NCBI GenBank assembly: GCA_002336035.1
Contig: DDED01000216.1
Coordinates: forward strand, 1 to 26,369
Length of the DNA stretch: 26,369 nucleotides
Direction of reading: 5' to 3'
Origin: Cellvibrionales bacterium UBA1963
GTDB lineage: Bacteria; Pseudomonadota; Gammaproteobacteria; Pseudomonadales; UBA7434
Made by a program: the position numbers and the translations under genes. The notes beneath the pieces were generated by a model, which was not told the DNA's origin, did not search any database, and saw only the letters and a list, made by a program, of their open reading frames with translations. The stretch's first letter is position 1. Each line of letters begins with the position of its first letter. Of the stretch, positions 23,616-26,369 are shown in pieces.

Positions 23616-24288
23616 AAAACGAAGAACCTCAAATGATTAATATTGATTATTGGTAGCATATCATAGTCAATGACAATGCATCATAAATGACTGTGACTCG
23701 CCCTTTTATTATCACTATTTAACGACCTATAACCACGATTTTACGTGTTTTTGGAATGCACCTCAGCTGAATAAATAAACGAGTCGCCCATAAAGTGCGA
23801 ACCCTGACACAACAAGCTTTAGTTAACGAAATGAATTGATATGCCAGTCAGATTGAGTGGTCCGAGACGAGTGCTGTACAATATTTTTGAAGCACTCAAA
23901 AGGTTAGCTAAAAATAGCAATACCATACCCAAACCGTATGTACTGACAACTTGACTAAGTAAAACTTCGGTCTGATGAGTTCAGCCACGATTCTAGAACG
24001 ATACCCTTTATAAAACTCACCGTGATAAAAGTGGCTTAGTGCTGACGACTGACACCTAATGAATAATAAAATTATAATCTTAAAAAAATTGCGCACATTA
24101 ATGTTGTTAAGGCCCAATTTATGTTTAAACACTTCGACACACAGACTTTTTCTTTTGGTGACGTGAAGTATTTACTCATGCAGATACGATTTTAAAAAAC
24201 ATGTGCAACAATAACAAAGATTTATTCTGAAGAATAAATCAAAAGCAATTGATCTCTGGTCAGATCACTCATGCCGCAGTTGATTTCA
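23616..24288. other. Gene-free stretch between the sulfatase gene and cobO
   Basis: I see no supported gene in these 673 bases. It must hold the cobO promoter (reading left). I looked for the conserved B12-box and the GCTGCCCCCGCAACTG-type core of a cobalamin riboswitch on the minus strand and found neither. A hairpin GAGTGCT/AGCACTC (23869-23875 and 23891-23897) and the sulfatase terminator (24219-24240) are the only clear structures. A 74-residue minus-strand open frame (23908-24132) starts with GTG, lacks a ribosome binding site and is not called. Confidence 0.6.
24219..24240 (-). terminator. Probable terminator of the sulfatase gene
   Basis: A perfect 9-base stem, GATTTATTC with GAATAAATC, closes a 4-base loop. 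Read leftwards it is followed by TTTGTTATTGTT. The stem is AT-rich, so strength is moderate. It lies 49 bases beyond the sulfatase stop. Confidence 0.55.
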
Positions 24289-25734
24289 TTATTGACGAGT
24301 CTTTATGTGCCTTTTTAATTGACGCTCTAACCCCTTACGCACCGATTTATACTCTGGCTGTTCAGCAAGATTCTGCGTTTCATCGGGGTCATTGAGGTTA
24401 TCATAAAGCATTTCGGCTCCCAACTTTCCGTTTTTAGTATACCACTGCGTCAGGGTATATTGGTCGGTATGAATCGCCTCTGCCGAAAGATAGCGCGGAA
24501 AAACTGCCGCTCTAGCTGGTAAACTGTCATCTTTCATGTGGCTAACCAAACTCATCCCAGCAGCTTGTTCTGGCGTGGGAATACCGGCTAAATCAGTCAG
24601 CGTAGGGAACACATCAATAAATTCAACTAGTCCCTCGACTGTTTGATTCTGGGGCATTTGGGGGGCACGAATAATAAGCGGAGTTTTTGTCGCCACGTCG
24701 AAGGTTGAGTGCTTACACCACAAACCATGTTCACCTAAACTGTAGCCATGATCGCCCATTAAAATAACAATGGTATTGTCGCTGATTTCAAGCCTATCAA
24801 GCTCAGCCAACACCTTTCCAACTTGCGCATCGGCATAACTTACTGAGGCATGGTAGCCGTGAATTAAACGACGTCCCTGCTCTGCGCTGACTGGAACCGG
24901 CTTTTTAGGCGTATCGCTATACGCTCTTAACTCACCATAGTGATGATAGGCGCGATCAGGAGCGCCTTTGGGTAAATTGCCTCTAGGGTTCGATTGATCA
25001 GCGTCATAGGGCAGCGTAAACTGATCAGCGTCATACATGTCCCAGTATTTCTTAGGTGCATTAAAGGGCAGGTGTGGCTTAACGAACCCTACCGCAAGGA
25101 AGAATGGCTGGTCTGACTTAACAAGCTTATTAATGGTTGAAATCGCTTTTTTAGCCACTTTTCCATCAAGATATGATTCATCGGGACCGTCAAATATTTC
25201 TGTTGAAGGCCCACGGTTAATTTTTTTATACAGTGCAATGTTTTCAGGGCGCTGGTAATCACGCCAGCCAGTTTTTAGCGCCGGATCACGTTCGTCACTA
25301 ATAACCCCAGCTTTGCCAGCACTCCAACTTTTATGAGCAGTATCTTGGGCTTGATGAAAAATCTTACCGTAGCCAACCGTGTGATATCCATTGTTTTTAA
25401 ATTGTTCAAAAATAGTGGTCGCTTCAGGCGCATCCTCCTCAACCCATGTATAGTAACTTTTAAACCGATCTGGCAAGGCGCGCATTCCCGTAAACAAACT
25501 CGCTCGCGAAGCGCCACAGACCGGCACGCTGACGTAGGCATTGGCAAAGCGCGTCCCGCTGGCTGCTAGCTGATCGATATAAGGAGATTTCACATGCTGG
25601 GCTCCGTAGGCACCCAGCTCAACGCGCAGGTCATCCACCATAATAAACAAGACATTCGGCTGCTTTGTCTCAGCGGCATGGCTTGAAGTAACCCCAATAA
25701 GAGAGAATATCAAACACATCAAAAAACGGTTCAT
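24289..25734 (-). CDS. Exported sulfatase, iduronate-2-sulfatase-like
   Basis: A 481-residue type I sulfatase with a signal peptide (MNRFLMCLIFSLIGVTSSHA, cleavage after residue 20), so periplasmic or secreted. The formylglycine site is Cys73 in CGASR (73-77), a Cys-type motif needing conversion by a formylglycine-generating enzyme or a radical-SAM maturase; neither is in the window. Calcium and sulfate ligands are visible: Asp34-Asp35 in IMVDDLR, GDHG (Asp328, His329), and KHSTFDVATKTPLII (Lys341, His342). The sequence type around VPVCGASRASL and VGFVKPHLPFNAPKKYW fits the iduronate-2-sulfatase branch (SulfAtlas S1_7-like). The natural sulfated substrate is not known. ATG at 25734 has an AGGA ribosome binding site. 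Confidence 0.93.
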   Translation of the reverse strand: MNRFLMCLIFSLIGVTSSHAAETKQPNVLFIMVDDLRVELGAYGAQHVKSPYIDQLAASGTRFANAYVSVPVCGASRASLFTGMRALPDRFKSYYTWVEEDAPEATTIFEQFKNNGYHTVGYGKIFHQAQDTAHKSWSAGKAGVISDERDPALKTGWRDYQRPENIALYKKINRGPSTEIFDGPDESYLDGKVAKKAISTINKLVKSDQPFFLAVGFVKPHLPFNAPKKYWDMYDADQFTLPYDADQSNPRGNLPKGAPDRAYHHYGELRAYSDTPKKPVPVSAEQGRRLIHGYHASVSYADAQVGKVLAELDRLEISDNTIVILMGDHGYSLGEHGLWCKHSTFDVATKTPLIIRAPQMPQNQTVEGLVEFIDVFPTLTDLAGIPTPEQAAGMSLVSHMKDDSLPARAAVFPRYLSAEAIHTDQYTLTQWYTKNGKLGAEMLYDNLNDPDETQNLAEQPEYKSVRKGLERQLKRHIKTRQ

Positions 25735-26135
25735 GGGGTGGATTCCTATTAAATTATGTTTTATTTACGGGCTTTTAGCTACGCGGATAACTGATAACTA
25801 AAGTCTTTAATGACAGTATGATCCCGTGCCACATCAACAATATTTCCGTTTCATTGAAAGCACTTAAGTTGTAGTATAACACCTAGTTTATCTTTTGGTT
25901 GCTATTTCAACAACCGCCAAGTAGATGTGTATTGATCTCTAACGCAAATCGCTTGACCAGTTCACAAAATGGTTTAAAAAAGACACGGGATGCTTCAGGC
26001 GTTTCATGTCACAAAGGTTTGTGGTTGAGAGTAAATTAAGACGACGTCTTCGATATCGCAATGCGAGCCTCTTTAAACAAAATCATTGTTGCAGGCACCA
26101 AAATAGAAATCTAGCACTGATGCTAAGAGAGTAAC
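25735..26135. other. Divergent regulatory region between two sulfatase genes
   Basis: This 401-base gap should hold promoters for both sulfatases. Candidate elements are a perfect inverted repeat CACAAA-GG-TTTGTG (26010-26023), a GATAACT direct repeat (25785-25798 area) and GACGTC and CGATATCG palindromes near 26043-26057. I could not find a hexamer pair good enough to name a promoter. No open frame of note is present. Confidence 0.5.
26010..26023. promoter_or_regulatory. Operator-like inverted repeat in the sulfatase divergent region
   Basis: CACAAA and TTTGTG are perfect 6-base arms separated by GG, 113 bases upstream of the rightward sulfatase start. Size and symmetry suit a dimeric regulator; no regulator gene is nearby. 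Confidence 0.35.
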
Positions 26136-26369
26136 ATGTTATTTAAAACAGTATCAAAGTTAACGTCACTGAGCTTATTTTTGACAATCGGCATCGTTTC
26201 AGCCGCAGCGTCTGCGTCTGCCCCTGAAACGAACGCCATTACGTCAGCAAGCAAACCTAACATCGTACTCATTCTAGCTGATGACATGAGCTGGTTTGAT
26301 GTGGGCGCGTACCACAAGCAATTTGACTACGTGCCTAACAATGCTATTACACCTAATATCGACAAAATC
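26136..26369 (+). CDS. Exported sulfatase, N-terminal part (cut by the window end)
   Basis: The first 78 residues of a type I sulfatase that continues beyond the window. A Sec signal peptide (MLFKTVSKLTSLSLFLTIGI, then VSAAASASA, cleavage probably after residue 27 or 29) is followed by the sulfatase N-terminal strand KPNIVLILADDMSWFDVGAY, whose Asp-Asp pair (49-50) binds calcium, and by ITPNIDKI. The active-site Cys/Ser motif lies outside the window, so maturation type is unknown. It differs clearly from the neighbouring IDS-like sulfatase (LADDMSWFD against MVDDLRVEL), so the two are not a recent duplication. ATG at 26136 has AGAGAG as ribosome binding site. Confidence 0.9.
   Translation, partial: MLFKTVSKLTSLSLFLTIGIVSAAASASAPETNAITSASKPNIVLILADDMSWFDVGAYHKQFDYVPNNAITPNIDKI

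Noticed and set aside
23641..23700. A/T-rich stretch before cobO considered as a Fur box.
   Set aside because: It contains several GATTAT/AATGA-like words, but no 19-base match to the GATAATGATAATCATTATC pattern good enough to call.
23908..24132. A 74-residue minus-strand open frame with a hydrophobic start.
   Set aside because: GTG start, no ribosome binding site, low-complexity AT-rich composition and no recognisable family; likely chance.
25815..25831. A perfect -24 element of a sigma-54 promoter (TGGCACG on the minus strand) upstream of the left sulfatase.
   Set aside because: The -12 element should have GC at the fixed distance; the sequence there reads CATAC, so the promoter is unlikely.

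Overview
The window looks like chromosome from an aerobic, moderately AT-rich gammaproteobacterium, plausibly a marine one. The support is the housekeeping set (lptF/lptG, exonuclease I, CinA, DUF2288, DUF3301, a BtuR-type adenosyltransferase, an SrkA-type kinase) together with steroid/aromatic catabolic genes and exported sulfatases. Genus cannot be fixed from the sequence alone. I see no IS element, integrase, CRISPR array, tRNA or rRNA, and most genes sit in compact operons.

Layout. (1) 1-1158, + strand: an unrecognised Asn/Lys-rich protein and an RDD membrane protein, convergent with lptF-lptG (1207-3373, -). (2) 3374-3730: gene-free, with a plus-strand Rho-independent terminator that serves no visible gene. 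(3) 3731-6863, all minus: crotonase of enoyl-CoA isomerase type, TetR regulator, cinA (TTG start) and DUF2288. (4) 7090-8246, plus: a DUF3301 protein and a YgjP-like metallopeptidase. (5) 8256-14495, minus: a close-packed series hsaG-hsaF-hsaD, then an MsbA-related ABC exporter and sbcB. (6) 14653-18888: a second crotonase and an SDR (minus), a divergent LLM flavin oxidoreductase (plus), and an HsaA-like flavin monooxygenase (minus), separated by a bidirectional terminator. (7) 19101-23615, minus: cobO-btuC-btuD-btuF-srkA, a B12 uptake and adenosylation operon ending in a stress kinase gene. (8) 24289-26369: two divergent exported sulfatases, the second cut by the window end.

How the genes work together. 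HsaA (hydroxylation of a seco-steroid phenol), HsaD (meta-cleavage product hydrolase), HsaF (4-hydroxy-2-oxoacid aldolase) and HsaG (acylating aldehyde dehydrogenase) are steps of one catechol meta-cleavage pathway, most likely for steroid rings A/B. The extradiol dioxygenase (HsaC), the flavin reductase (HsaB) and the dienoate hydratase (HsaE) that complete it are absent, so the pathway must be split across the genome. The crotonases, SDR and LLM oxidoreductase fit beta-oxidation-like or ring-modifying steps of the same catabolism, but their substrates are inferred only. BtuF-BtuC-BtuD import cobalamin and CobO adenosylates it; no B12 receptor or cobalamin riboswitch is visible. The sulfatases suggest use of sulfated organic matter.

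No wholly new system is evident. The best leads are a candidate operator across the LLM promoter, the orphan terminator at 3702-3728, the incomplete hsa set, and the two crotonases with altered active-site glutamates.
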